Origin: Hyphococcus sp.
GTDB lineage: Bacteria > Pseudomonadota > Alphaproteobacteria > Caulobacterales > Parvularculaceae
Assembly: GCA_021776375.1 (NCBI GenBank)
Contig: JAJFGA010000017.1
Coordinates: 1-47,043 of the forward strand
DNA length: 47,043 nt
Reading direction: 5' to 3'
Shown here: positions 29,559 through 38,045 of the stretch, one piece after another
Numbering within the stretch: the first letter of the stretch is position 1
How the letters are laid out: every line of letters begins with the position of its first letter
The notes under the pieces: generated by a model
The model's input: only the letters and a program-made list of their open reading frames with translations
The model's database searches: none
What the model was told of the DNA's origin: nothing
Made by a program: the position numbers and the translations under genes

Positions 29559-30263
29559 CTATGCGCCGCCTTCGCTGATGCCGCTTAAAACTTCCTCACG
29601 CAGAATGATTATCCTATCATCGCGGCGTTCGACGATTTTTTCAGCTTCCCAGGCGCGTAATTGGCGGTTGACGCTTTCTCGTAAGAGGCCCGCATGAGCG
29701 CCTAATGTCGATTGCGAAAGTGGCAGGTCGATAATAACGCCGCTATCCGTTTGTACGCCATTAGATCGCGCGAGGCGCAATAGCGTTCGGGCGAGCCGTG
29801 GCGCGGCGGCAAGCAGCGCTGCGTCCTCAACCATTTCCGAGGTCGCGCGAAGGCGCTTACAGAGGATATCGATAATCTTAAGCGCCGTTGGCGGATTATT
29901 TTCCAGAACGGCCATGAAAGCCTTGCGTGTCAACTCCAGAACCCGCGATGCCTCTATGGCTTGCGCCGATGCTGTGCGCGCGCCGCCATCCAGCACTGTG
30001 AGCTCGCCGATTACATCGCCGGGCCCCATAAACGCCAGCACGCATTCTTTTCCGTTCGCCGCAAGCGAGGTTATTTTGATCTGTCCAGAAAGCACCATCA
30101 ACATGCTGCCGCCCGGGTCGCCTTCATGAAAAATAGACGCACGACTTTTGTATATTTTGGGTTTGGCGGCGCGCAATAGGTTATCAAACGTGGCGTCGTC
30201 CAGCTCACGAAATAGCGGGTTCTTTTTCAGCTCCCATTTGAGGCTATCGTTGAGACCGCTCAT
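29559..30263 (-). CDS. crp: CRP-type (cAMP receptor) transcriptional regulator
   Basis: The 234-residue Crp/Fnr-family protein aligns by eye with E. coli CRP at the functional sites. The phosphate-binding cassette is GELTVLDGGARTASAQA (Glu87, Arg96, Thr97). Thr141-Ser142 in ATSEMVEDAAL matches the cAMP-contacting T127/S128. The recognition helix LRESVNRQLR keeps the Arg-Glu-x3-Arg pattern (R195, E196, R200) that reads TGTGA. The N-terminus has no FNR iron-sulphur cysteines, so an oxygen sensor is unlikely. It probably activates or represses genes with TGTGA-N6-TCACA boxes, four near-matches of which occur in this window. The ribosome-binding site is weak. Confidence 0.8.
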   Translation of the reverse strand: MSGLNDSLKWELKKNPLFRELDDATFDNLLRAAKPKIYKSRASIFHEGDPGGSMLMVLSGQIKITSLAANGKECVLAFMGPGDVIGELTVLDGGARTASAQAIEASRVLELTRKAFMAVLENNPPTALKIIDILCKRLRATSEMVEDAALLAAAPRLARTLLRLARSNGVQTDSGVIIDLPLSQSTLGAHAGLLRESVNRQLRAWEAEKIVERRDDRIIILREEVLSGISEGGA

Positions 30264-30330
30264 ATGGGTTTCTTATTCTATTGCTGCGGACAAAGGCAAT
30301 GGCGCTGGCAAGCTTGACCTCAAACAGCAA

Positions 30331-30361
30331 CAAGGCCCGGAGAATTTCTCTCCAGGCCTTG
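30331..30361 (-). terminator. Terminator after the large secreted protein gene
   Basis: CAAGGCC-x-GGAGA pairs with TCTCC-x-GGCCTTG. The one odd position is a U-G pair on the minus strand but a mismatch on the plus strand, which fits termination of the minus-strand gene ending at 30383. A moderately T-rich stretch follows on that strand. Confidence 0.65.
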
Positions 30362-30382
30362 TCTCGCAGTGATGTTGGCGCC

Positions 30383-33022
30383 CTAGTCTCCTTCAGGCGC
30401 CGCGCCTTGGCCACTTGTGGCGGCTTCAAGTTCGGCTGCGGAGCCATAATCCCGCGCTGAGCCGCCTTGAGGAGTGATCACCAGCGTCGGCGGGGCGACC
30501 TGGATCATCCTCCCGCCATTGTTTGACCTGGGGACAGCCAGCACGGGCGTTTCGGTGCGCGTTTGTGTCGGAGCGCCATAAGTGGGTTGAGGCGCCTCAC
30601 TGCGTATTGCCGCTGCCGGATATTTTGTTCCGCAGGTCCGGCACTCTTCTTGGCGGACCTCATCAGTGGAGAGGGCGCCACGCGTGGTTACTTGTTCGCG
30701 AGAAACGCCGACGCCAAATGAGCCTGGGAACCAGAGTTTGTCCTTATAGATTGGACCGCTGACACGCGTCTCAAACGTGCTGTTGTTTGCAGGCCTATCC
30801 GTTGCCGGTTGGGGTTGCTGTTCTGTTTGCGCCCGACCGTTTGATGACGTGCGCGTATCCGAGCTTTCTACAGGAACGTAAGAAGAAGTTTTAGGCTCCT
30901 TCGCAACCTCGATGGGGGCTGGTAGAGCAGTCTCGCCCTGCGTTTTGTAGTTATAACCGCCAGTCGAAGATGGACCATCGTCCTGGTCGAGCCGCGGCTC
31001 ACGCTCAACACGGTCGACGGCGTCGCGCACAGCATCTTCAGCTTCACTGCCGTCAAAGCCGTACTGACCCTTGAGCCGGCGATTCCGAGCAATCTTGTCG
31101 AAATCAGGATAGCCATGGACCGGAGGATATCCATCCCCATACGGTCCATAGCCGCCACTGTTAGACCCGCCGTTAAACGTCGGCGCATTAGAACGTGCAT
31201 TTTCAAGTGCGTCGTCAAGCGAGCCGGCATTGGCGTTTTGGCCCTCACCGGTGCTCCCCGGGAGCGACATTGACGATTTTTTCGGCTCGTCGCATTTGCT
31301 GACTTTCATATCTTTCAGCGCCCAATAGACCTTGTGAGCGACATCTTGCTGGTTGCTCCAATATTCGTTTTGCGCGCGGGCATCGAGCAGGGCTTCATAT
31401 TCCGGCCCGCGCGGATTGGACGTTGTATTGTCGACGAACAGTTTTTGACCAAGCGCGACCATACGTTTGCCCCATTCGCTGCGATTGTGCGCGGCGACTT
31501 CCCGGGCCTTTGCGGCTCTGGCGATCAGCGCTTGCAGCTCTTCCCAGGTGCAGACTTTTTCGGGAACGTCTGGCAGATCGTAAGGCTTCAGATCCGGCAC
31601 GGGAATGTCGTTCGACAATTGGCCAAAGCCAGGGATGAGACGACCGATTTCAGTCGCGCCGCCAGCGCCTGAGCAATCTTCAACCGTGATAGCTTTGGCT
31701 TTGGCTAAGATGGCCTCGGTCTGGGCTTTTATTTTAGCCCATTTAGCGGTCTCAAGGCGGGCTTCATTGCGAGCACCTTCCATTTTGGTGATCGTCGCCG
31801 CTGCAACGCCGTCCTTATGATAGAGAAGGTCGAGATTGCTGGCGATTTGGCCCAGCCGATTGGTCCACTGCGATAAATTATATGCTGCTTTGGAAACCTC
31901 TGTGCTGGCCGCCATGACGAAGTTGTTTTTGACTTCCTGGAAGCATGTTTTGGTGATGTTGACCTTGATCAGCTCCACCTCTTTCAGTGAGACATTGCCG
32001 ATATCTTTATAAACGTCAGGAAACGCCGTTGCACCCAGAGTACTTCCTTGCCACGCAGCGCCCAGGCAATCAACGACTGGTATGCTATCGGCTTGAGCGT
32101 GTAGAGCATCGAGCGTATCGACAACGCCTCTCCATTTGCGCATGGCGGCGCGGGCTTTTTCAATATTCGCATCGAGTTTTTTCAAGGCGGCGTCATAAGC
32201 ACGCATTTGCGCGGTTTGATTGTCCATCGTCTCGCGGTCGCCAGATTTCGCCGCAGCATCAGCGGCTTGATAGGCAGCCTTTTTTTGCTGCGCGATACTG
32301 CTTTTTTGTGCTCTGAGACTCTCAGAGAGTAAGCGTGCTGTTACTGCATTTTTGCGTGCGACACCGCGCAGTCCAGAAAGCATGCTTTTTAAGGCGCGCC
32401 GTTCATCCTCGTAACAAAATTGGCTAGGCAATGTCGGAATTTTAACATCGGTATATTCCGCGGTCATGACTATTTCGGTGAGTGGATTGATGACCACGAA
32501 AGTTTTTTTAGGCGGCTGGCCCGATGTTCCGCTTTGCCCGCATGAGCGCGTCGGCGCGGCGCTCAATTTATTGGCTTTCTTTCCCCGGGCGAGGTTGATA
32601 TCGCGCCTGAGGATATTGAACGGTCTAAAGAAAGAACCATCGACAATAGTTCCAGTACCGCCTGGAATCTCCTGATCAAGCGCCGTGCGTGCTGCCTGAT
32701 TACGCGTGATTGTCGCGGTCAAAATACGCCGGATGTTGGAAACGCCGCGCATTTCCTGGGCCGCTCTGTCAGAAAGACTTTTTAGAGCGGCCTCATCGGC
32801 TCTTTTGTCCTGGCGGTGGATAGACTTGCAATAAGAGCCTTTGATTTTGAATGTCTCAATTTGCGATTTGATCTGCGTCAGCGCGACTTCGTGCTGGCGC
32901 AGCTGTGCTAACCTGGCTTTCGCGCGGCTGGATGCTCCGTCTGCAAAAGCCGGCGCAGTGCTGGCCGCAAGGACCAGCACTGATAATACTGCGGTTGTAA
33001 ATTTTTTACTAAACGGTTTCAT
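30383..33022 (-). CDS. Large secreted helical protein with four cysteine-framed modules
   Basis: A strong GGAGG at the right distance selects the ATG at 33022, giving 879 residues with a signal peptide ending at APAFADG. Residues 30-580 are rich in Ala, Lys, Gln and Glu and look like helical hairpins or coiled coils. Eight cysteines fall in four pairs, 65/161, 203/319, 360/450 and 491/577, each framing one helical stretch of 86-116 residues. The C-terminal 300 residues are low in predicted structure (Gly, Ser, Pro, Gln, Tyr) and include a CxxC in EECRTCGTKYP. I recognise no family. The csgG-like gene lies upstream on the same strand, separated by a terminator. A cell-surface or periplasmic structural role is a guess. 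Confidence 0.8.
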   Translation of the reverse strand: MKPFSKKFTTAVLSVLVLAASTAPAFADGASSRAKARLAQLRQHEVALTQIKSQIETFKIKGSYCKSIHRQDKRADEAALKSLSDRAAQEMRGVSNIRRILTATITRNQAARTALDQEIPGGTGTIVDGSFFRPFNILRRDINLARGKKANKLSAAPTRSCGQSGTSGQPPKKTFVVINPLTEIVMTAEYTDVKIPTLPSQFCYEDERRALKSMLSGLRGVARKNAVTARLLSESLRAQKSSIAQQKKAAYQAADAAAKSGDRETMDNQTAQMRAYDAALKKLDANIEKARAAMRKWRGVVDTLDALHAQADSIPVVDCLGAAWQGSTLGATAFPDVYKDIGNVSLKEVELIKVNITKTCFQEVKNNFVMAASTEVSKAAYNLSQWTNRLGQIASNLDLLYHKDGVAAATITKMEGARNEARLETAKWAKIKAQTEAILAKAKAITVEDCSGAGGATEIGRLIPGFGQLSNDIPVPDLKPYDLPDVPEKVCTWEELQALIARAAKAREVAAHNRSEWGKRMVALGQKLFVDNTTSNPRGPEYEALLDARAQNEYWSNQQDVAHKVYWALKDMKVSKCDEPKKSSMSLPGSTGEGQNANAGSLDDALENARSNAPTFNGGSNSGGYGPYGDGYPPVHGYPDFDKIARNRRLKGQYGFDGSEAEDAVRDAVDRVEREPRLDQDDGPSSTGGYNYKTQGETALPAPIEVAKEPKTSSYVPVESSDTRTSSNGRAQTEQQPQPATDRPANNSTFETRVSGPIYKDKLWFPGSFGVGVSREQVTTRGALSTDEVRQEECRTCGTKYPAAAIRSEAPQPTYGAPTQTRTETPVLAVPRSNNGGRMIQVAPPTLVITPQGGSARDYGSAAELEAATSGQGAAPEGD

Positions 33023-33110
33023 GGCAAAACCTCCGTATCGAGAATGTGTTGATGAGCGTTTGATTGTTTCGGTGTGCTGGGCGGCGATATTCATGGCGAA
33101 TGTTCCTTTG

Positions 33111-33150
33111 TTAAAAAAAGCAACCGCCCGGAGCCCACAGCTCCGGGCGG
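33111..33150 (-). terminator. Rho-independent terminator after the CsgG-like gene
   Basis: CCGCCCGGAGC (33124-33134) and GCTCCGGGCGG (33140-33150) form a perfect 11-base-pair stem with a five-base loop. On the minus strand TTGCTTTTTTT follows at once. It lies directly after the stop at 33161 and would separate this gene from the large secreted protein gene downstream. Confidence 0.88.
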
Positions 33151-33160
33151 CCCGGGGCTA

Positions 33161-34204
33161 TTACTCAGCCCCGTACGCTCCCCCAAGCTGGGCGATTTGC
33201 GTATTGGAGTATGTGAGGACGTCGCCGGCTTCCGGCGCGGTCATGGCGCTGAATGTAGCGCGGGCGTATTGTTCGGCGACGCTTGCGATGACCGCGTTGC
33301 CGATCTCCGCTTTTTCGATACCGAGGACGGCGCCGGTGATCGGATCGTTGATTTGCTCGACGATGCGATAAATTTTCAACGTGTCGCCGGGTTGCAATCC
33401 GGCATCGGCGCCGACATTGACGTACAACGTATCGGCGCGGACCTGCGCTACATGGGCCGACCATGAGCGGTTTTGCAGACCGCGCGAGATGCGCTCGGAG
33501 GCCTCAGCGATGGCTTCGCGTGCGGCCTTGCCGAGCGGTGTGTTTTTGAATGTGTTGGCGCCGACATTGTATCCGCTTTTTGCAGCCGAGATGGCGATCG
33601 ATTTGCTTTTGATTTTACGTTTAACTGAAAAGCTATCGACGACTTCGCCGGTGGTGGAATCAATCACTTGAAAGTCAATTGAGATACGGCCGGTGCGTGA
33701 TTGTGGGCTGATGCCGCCAAGAACGCCGCCGACCGTGCCGCCGAGAGAAATCCCGCCGCCTTTTTCCGAGAGGGTAAAATCGGTAACCGAACCGCGCACC
33801 AGATATTGGGCGCCGAGCAACTGGCCGGGCGTTGCGGTGCGCGCGGCGGTGAGGCCGCTGGAGGAGAGCTGCTGCTCATAAAGCGCGGCGTCGAGATGGC
33901 TGCGGTTGGCGAGGCGGAACTGGTTGGTCCCTGAAAGTTCAGTTTCTAACATCGCCGCCAGGCCACCGCCGGCTTCCCATTCGCCATATTGGTAAAGGAA
34001 TGAGCCGCTGGCGCTGAAATCGATCACGGCGATTGATTTTTTCGGGCCAAGGCGGACTTGCGAGTAAGCGGTCTCAACGGTTTCGCCGTCTGGGGCTTGT
34101 TTGGCGGCGGCCGGTGCGGCCATCATACCGGCCATCACTATGGCGATTGCCGCGCAAGAGGCGGATTTGAAAAAGTTCGGTTTATTCAATGTTTTAGCGG
34201 GCAT
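33161..34204 (-). CDS. CsgG/HfaB-like secreted protein with FlgT-C-like tail
   Basis: GGAG precedes the ATG at 34204, giving 347 residues; the frame is open further upstream. A Sec signal peptide ends near APAAAKQ. The CsgG-like domain covers about residues 50-240 (KSIAVIDFSASGSF, then GAQYLVRGSVTDF and RISIDFQVIDSTTGEVVDS). A C-terminal segment with VRADTLYVNVGADAGLQPGD, DPITGAVLGIEKAEIG and AGDVLTY resembles the FlgT C-terminal fold. CsgG forms the outer-membrane curli pore, but no lipobox is visible here, so membrane anchoring like CsgG is uncertain. No curli subunit gene is adjacent. Its promoter region carries a CRP-like box 79 bases upstream of the start. Confidence 0.85.
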   Translation of the reverse strand: MPAKTLNKPNFFKSASCAAIAIVMAGMMAAPAAAKQAPDGETVETAYSQVRLGPKKSIAVIDFSASGSFLYQYGEWEAGGGLAAMLETELSGTNQFRLANRSHLDAALYEQQLSSSGLTAARTATPGQLLGAQYLVRGSVTDFTLSEKGGGISLGGTVGGVLGGISPQSRTGRISIDFQVIDSTTGEVVDSFSVKRKIKSKSIAISAAKSGYNVGANTFKNTPLGKAAREAIAEASERISRGLQNRSWSAHVAQVRADTLYVNVGADAGLQPGDTLKIYRIVEQINDPITGAVLGIEKAEIGNAVIASVAEQYARATFSAMTAPEAGDVLTYSNTQIAQLGGAYGAE

Positions 34205-34282
34205 TTCTTCTCTCCGTTTGGTTGGCGCCGGACTGGCGGCGTGAATTACCGGGAGAAGGTATGGGCGGGCTCCGATTTTGCC

Positions 34283-34298
34283 TGTGAGCCCGCGCACA
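34283..34298. promoter_or_regulatory. CRP-like box between the csgG-like and cyclase operons
   Basis: TGTGA-GCCCGC-GCACA, with one mismatch to TGTGA-N6-TCACA, extends to the symmetrical arms CCTGTG and CACAGG. It lies 79 bases before the csgG-like start and 131 before the FecR-like/cyclase operon. Confidence 0.5.
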
Positions 34299-34429
34299 GG
34301 GTTAACTGGTTTATGGAATTTAACCGTGATTTCAGGCCCTGGCGGCGACGTGACGGGCCTTGGCGATGGGGGTATAGTTAAAAATGAAGCGAAAACGCCG
34401 GCCTCCGAGCCGGTGTGGAATTGGGCCAC

Positions 34430-35122
34430 ATGACCAGATTTCGGATGATGATCGCCGTCGCTACGATGGCCGCGATCTCCGGCGGTGCGGGCGCGGAAGA
34501 CCGCCCGCTTGCGCTGGTTGAACATGTCGATGCGCCGGGCGTCGCGGTGCAACCATTCGATTATGTCTACGCCAACGACAAGATAGATCTGCGCCCCAGC
34601 GGCGAATTACGCCTTGCCTTTTTTGACAGATGCCTTGTCGAGACCTTCACCGGCGGCGTTATCAGGCTGAAAAATGATAATGTAAAAATCTCCAAGGGCG
34701 GTGCGTCAGTGCAACAGGCGAGGGCATGCCAAACTGCGGCGTTGTCGGTGTCCTCTGACGCAAAAGAGGCGGGTGTTTCGGTCAAACGCGTTTCACCTTT
34801 TTCCAGTGAAGACTGGCAAGAAATTTCCGTTGCGGTGATGACGCCGCGCTTTATCTGGCCGCGCGATAAAAAAGACGAGGCCGGCGCTTCCGTCAGCGTC
34901 TACCTTCTGGAGGCCGACCCGGCGCAGCTTGTCTGGCAAGGTGATGTTGACGGCAATTATCTAATGTACCCTGAAGATGCGCCTGGGCTGATCCCCGGCC
35001 TGCCTTATCGGGTGACCGTTTCTTTTGGCCCAAAACACCAGATTTCAGCGGTGTTCTCGATTGATCCGCAACTTGAACTGCCTGATGGTTTGCTGACGAC
35101 AGCGGTGCCCCTTGGACTTTAA
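34430..35122 (+). CDS. Secreted FecR-like protein upstream of adenylate cyclase
   Basis: The ATG at 34430 gives 230 residues with a signal peptide ending at SGGAGAEDR; a GTG at 34415 is possible. The first half resembles the short FecR-like beta domain (YANDKIDLRPSGELRLAFFD, VETFTGGVIRL, then KISKGGASV) often encoded directly before CHASE2-type cyclases. The second half is beta-rich with a PEDAPGLIPGLPYRV segment. It probably sits in the periplasm and may modulate the CHASE2 sensor domain of the cyclase, whose start overlaps its end by 11 bases. The family assignment is by pattern only. Confidence 0.7.
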   Translation: MTRFRMMIAVATMAAISGGAGAEDRPLALVEHVDAPGVAVQPFDYVYANDKIDLRPSGELRLAFFDRCLVETFTGGVIRLKNDNVKISKGGASVQQARACQTAALSVSSDAKEAGVSVKRVSPFSSEDWQEISVAVMTPRFIWPRDKKDEAGASVSVYLLEADPAQLVWQGDVDGNYLMYPEDAPGLIPGLPYRVTVSFGPKHQISAVFSIDPQLELPDGLLTTAVPLGL

Positions 35123-37001
35123 TAAACCTGACGACAGCACGTTCAGCCAACGTGCGCAACGATATCGTATTCCTGCGGCAGCCGGGCTTTGTTTTGCAAT
35201 CGCACTCTTGGCCGCGCTGCCGCAGGCGGATTATTTCGTGCGGCTCGGCGGTGATTTTCTAACCCCGCTTGCAGCAAGGTTTTATCAGCAGCAAGATGAA
35301 TTGGATAATGCGCCTGTCGCGCTGGTGGTGATAGATGAAATCACACACCAAACTCCGCCTTTTTCCGAAACCCCGGAAGTCGCCTGGACGCCTTTTCTCG
35401 GCGAGGTGATGGCCGCGATTGCCGCCGCCGATCCTGCGGTGATCGGCCTTGATATGATCTTTCCAAAGTCGATTGCCGGCCGCAACATTGCACCCGGCTA
35501 TGACCGCTCGTTTCTGCAGGCGATGGCGAAAATCAGTGCGCAGGACAAGCTCGTGCTTGCCGAGGTGCGGCTCTCCGATACGCCGATCCGGCCCTATACA
35601 GGTCAAGAAATTGCGGTTGGCGGGCCGGATAATATTCGCCCGGTTCATTTAACGCCCGACCGCGACAATGTCGTGCGCCGCCACCCTGCGTTTCTGCCGC
35701 TGGAAAATGGCGACCAGGTTTCGTCGTTTGCCGCTGAGCTAAGCGCACGCAGCGGCGCGGCGCCGGGCGGTGATATCTTGATTGACTACATCACTCCGGC
35801 GGAACAGTTTCCGACTTACCGGTTTTCTGACCTTTATGCTTGCTATGAGCAGGGCGATAATACTGTTTTTGAGGGATTTCGCGACAAGGTCGTGGTGATC
35901 GGCACGGCGCTTGATATTGAAGACCGTCATATTGGCGGCAATCGTCTGCAACGCGATAAGGCGCCGAAAATTTTAGATGTCGCCTGCGGGCGCGATCCTG
36001 TCCAGGCCACGCCCGCGATCTATCGCGCCTCAATGCCTGGGGTCTTAGTTGAGGCGCGTGCAGTCTATACCTTTTTGAAGGCGACGGCGCCACAAATGCC
36101 ACCCGGGTGGGTTGTCTTTCTCAGTACACTGATTTATATGGCCTTATTAAGTTACACCTATTTCCACCTCAGCCCGGTGGCGGGGGTCGCAGTTCTTGGC
36201 GCGACAGCAGCAGCGTTGTGGGCATTGAGCGCCGCCCTGCTGGCGCGCGGCGTGCTGGCGCCAATCATGCCGTGGATTATCGGGGGCGCCCTTTTATATG
36301 TCACCCTCTACAGCTACCGCGTCATTCTGGAAGACCAGTCCAAACGCTGGGTCATGCATGCTTTCGAGCATTATCTGAACCCAGCGCTGGTAAATCAGTT
36401 GGCGGAGGACCCCGAAGCACTTAGGCTTGGCGGCGAGCGCCGGCGTGTAGCGGTCTTGTTTGCCGATGTTGCGGGGTTTACGACCACAGCTGAGAAAATG
36501 TCCGACCGGCCGGAAGCGCTGGTTGCGCATCTCAATAGTTTTTTTCAGATCATGGCGGATAATATCGAAGCGCATGATGGCTATATTGATAAATTTATTG
36601 GTGATGCTGTGATGGGTGTGTGGGGCGCGCCGGCCTCGGTTGAGGAACCGGAACGTCATGCACTGAGCGCGGCGCTCGCCTGTGTCGAGGCAGTTGATGC
36701 TTACAATGTCGGCGTCAGTGATGGTTTGGCGATAAAGATGCGCATCGGTATCAGCGCAGGCGTGGTTATCGCCGGCAATCTCGGGTCTAAAGATCGCTTC
36801 AACTACACCGTGATCGGCGATGCAGTGAACCGCGCCGCCAGACTTGAGCAGAAAAACAAGCAATTGAAGACGCAAATTTTGATCGATGCATCCATCGCCG
36901 ATCACTTGCCAGGCGAGATCAGTGTACGGTTTGTCGAAGAAACGCAATTGCAAGGCCAGGCGCAAATGACAAAAATCTATACGCCAGAGGAAAGCAAATG
37001 A
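35112..37001 (+). CDS. CHASE2-domain class III adenylate cyclase
   Basis: The 629-residue protein starts at TTG 35112, the only start after the in-frame stop, overlapping the upstream gene. One N-terminal helix (about 20-38) leads into a periplasmic CHASE2 sensor (about 45-320, ALVVIDEITHQTPPFS, then IGLDMIFPKS). Three helices (about 330-400) and the cytoplasmic cyclase domain follow: VAVLFADVAGFTTTAEKM near 445 with a metal Asp, YIDKFIGDAVMG near 490 with the second Asp and the adenine-specifying Lys, and YTVIGDAVNRAARLE near 565 with Thr, Asn and Arg. These residues fit a class IIIb adenylate cyclase making cAMP, presumably for the CRP homologue nearby. Confidence 0.92.
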   Translation: MDFNKPDDSTFSQRAQRYRIPAAAGLCFAIALLAALPQADYFVRLGGDFLTPLAARFYQQQDELDNAPVALVVIDEITHQTPPFSETPEVAWTPFLGEVMAAIAAADPAVIGLDMIFPKSIAGRNIAPGYDRSFLQAMAKISAQDKLVLAEVRLSDTPIRPYTGQEIAVGGPDNIRPVHLTPDRDNVVRRHPAFLPLENGDQVSSFAAELSARSGAAPGGDILIDYITPAEQFPTYRFSDLYACYEQGDNTVFEGFRDKVVVIGTALDIEDRHIGGNRLQRDKAPKILDVACGRDPVQATPAIYRASMPGVLVEARAVYTFLKATAPQMPPGWVVFLSTLIYMALLSYTYFHLSPVAGVAVLGATAAALWALSAALLARGVLAPIMPWIIGGALLYVTLYSYRVILEDQSKRWVMHAFEHYLNPALVNQLAEDPEALRLGGERRRVAVLFADVAGFTTTAEKMSDRPEALVAHLNSFFQIMADNIEAHDGYIDKFIGDAVMGVWGAPASVEEPERHALSAALACVEAVDAYNVGVSDGLAIKMRIGISAGVVIAGNLGSKDRFNYTVIGDAVNRAARLEQKNKQLKTQILIDASIADHLPGEISVRFVEETQLQGQAQMTKIYTPEESK

Positions 37002-37003
37002 GT

Positions 37004-37042
37004 GCAAATACTACGCTGTGTGGGCGGATTTGCGCTTTTTTT
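37004..37042 (+). terminator. Probable terminator after the adenylate cyclase
   Basis: GCAAAT (37004-37009) and ATTTGC (37028-37033) form a short stem directly after the stop codon, followed by GC and seven T. The long loop and six-pair stem make it weak. Confidence 0.4.
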
Positions 37043-37085
37043 CGAGATTGGGCATTGTCGGTGATGATGGCGGGGAGGAATTGTG

Positions 37086-38000
37086 ATGCAGCTGAATAAA
37101 ACGAAAATTTCACGCCGCACCCTGACAACAGGGCTTGTTGGATTATCGCTTGGGGCAAGCATTGCACCTGCGCAGGCCCAGTTTCGTCTCGACCTTGGTA
37201 AGATCAAAGACATCGGCCGTATGCTGAAGAGCATCAATCTCGACGAAGATGACGAGATTGAAATGGGCAATTCACTGTTTGGCGCGCTTATACAAACCAT
37301 GGGTGGAATTTACCGAAACGCCGATGCCCAATCGGCGGTGACATCGATCGCCCGCAGGTTGTTTGAGACAAGCGCGCGAAAATCCTTTGGTTGGGAAGCC
37401 GTGATTGTTGACAATAATGAGGTCAATGCATGGGCGCTGCCCGGCGGAAAACTTGGCGTCAACAAAGGTGTGCTGCGCTATGTCGACAGCGAGGATGAGC
37501 TGGCGGCGGTGATCGCCCATGAGATGGGCCATGTGGAGTTTAGTCACGCGGTAAAAGAAATGCGCAAGAAAGCGTTTTATTCCGGGCTGTCGACCGCAGC
37601 GCAGACGGCAGCGGTTGCGGCGGTCGATGAAGACGCCCGCAGGGGGGCGAGCGCTGGTATGAAGGCTATTGCTATCCCGATGATGCGGCTTGTGACGGCC
37701 GGTTATTCCAGAGACTTAGAGGCCGAAGCCGACATGCATATTGTCGATGTTTTTTCCAAGACCGGCTACAATGTCATGCGCGGCTCCGGGTTTTATCAAA
37801 CCCTACTTGATATCGTACCACGCAAAGCCAAAGGTACGACGTCTTTATTTGCCGGCCACCCGCAAACCACAAGGCGTCTGGCGGCGTTGCAGGAGGTGGG
37901 TGCGGGCGCGCCGCAACCGGACAAGCTTTTTAACCCCGACTATTACGCTTTGAAGGAATCCTTCCCGACGAGGAAAATATACAAACGAACGGCGGGATAA
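37086..38000 (+). CDS. M48-family zinc metalloprotease, exported
   Basis: A GGGAGG site selects the ATG at 37086, giving 304 residues. The N-terminus ISRRTLTTGLVGLSLGASIA, ending in PAQAQ, looks like a twin-arginine signal peptide. The zinc site HEMGH is at residues 145-149, with the third ligand Glu in SRDLEAEADMHIVD near 219, as in M48 peptidases such as BepA/YfgC and LoiP. It probably acts in the periplasm on misfolded outer-membrane proteins or on precursors. It follows the cyclase by 84 bases, but a weak terminator lies between them. Its stop codon sits within a perfect terminator hairpin. Confidence 0.92.
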   Translation: MQLNKTKISRRTLTTGLVGLSLGASIAPAQAQFRLDLGKIKDIGRMLKSINLDEDDEIEMGNSLFGALIQTMGGIYRNADAQSAVTSIARRLFETSARKSFGWEAVIVDNNEVNAWALPGGKLGVNKGVLRYVDSEDELAAVIAHEMGHVEFSHAVKEMRKKAFYSGLSTAAQTAAVAAVDEDARRGASAGMKAIAIPMMRLVTAGYSRDLEAEADMHIVDVFSKTGYNVMRGSGFYQTLLDIVPRKAKGTTSLFAGHPQTTRRLAALQEVGAGAPQPDKLFNPDYYALKESFPTRKIYKRTAG

Positions 38001-38009
38001 CGCCGTTCG
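37986..38009. terminator. Shared hairpin terminator between convergent genes
   Basis: CGAACGGCG and CGCCGTTCG form a perfect 9-base-pair stem around the loop GGATAA, which includes the protease stop codon. The minus-strand side is followed by T-rich sequence (TTTGTATATTTT), so it best serves the VWA gene ending at 38046 and may work both ways. Confidence 0.7.
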
Positions 38010-38045
38010 CTTGACTTGTGCTTGGTCCGTGGTGAGGGATTGGTT

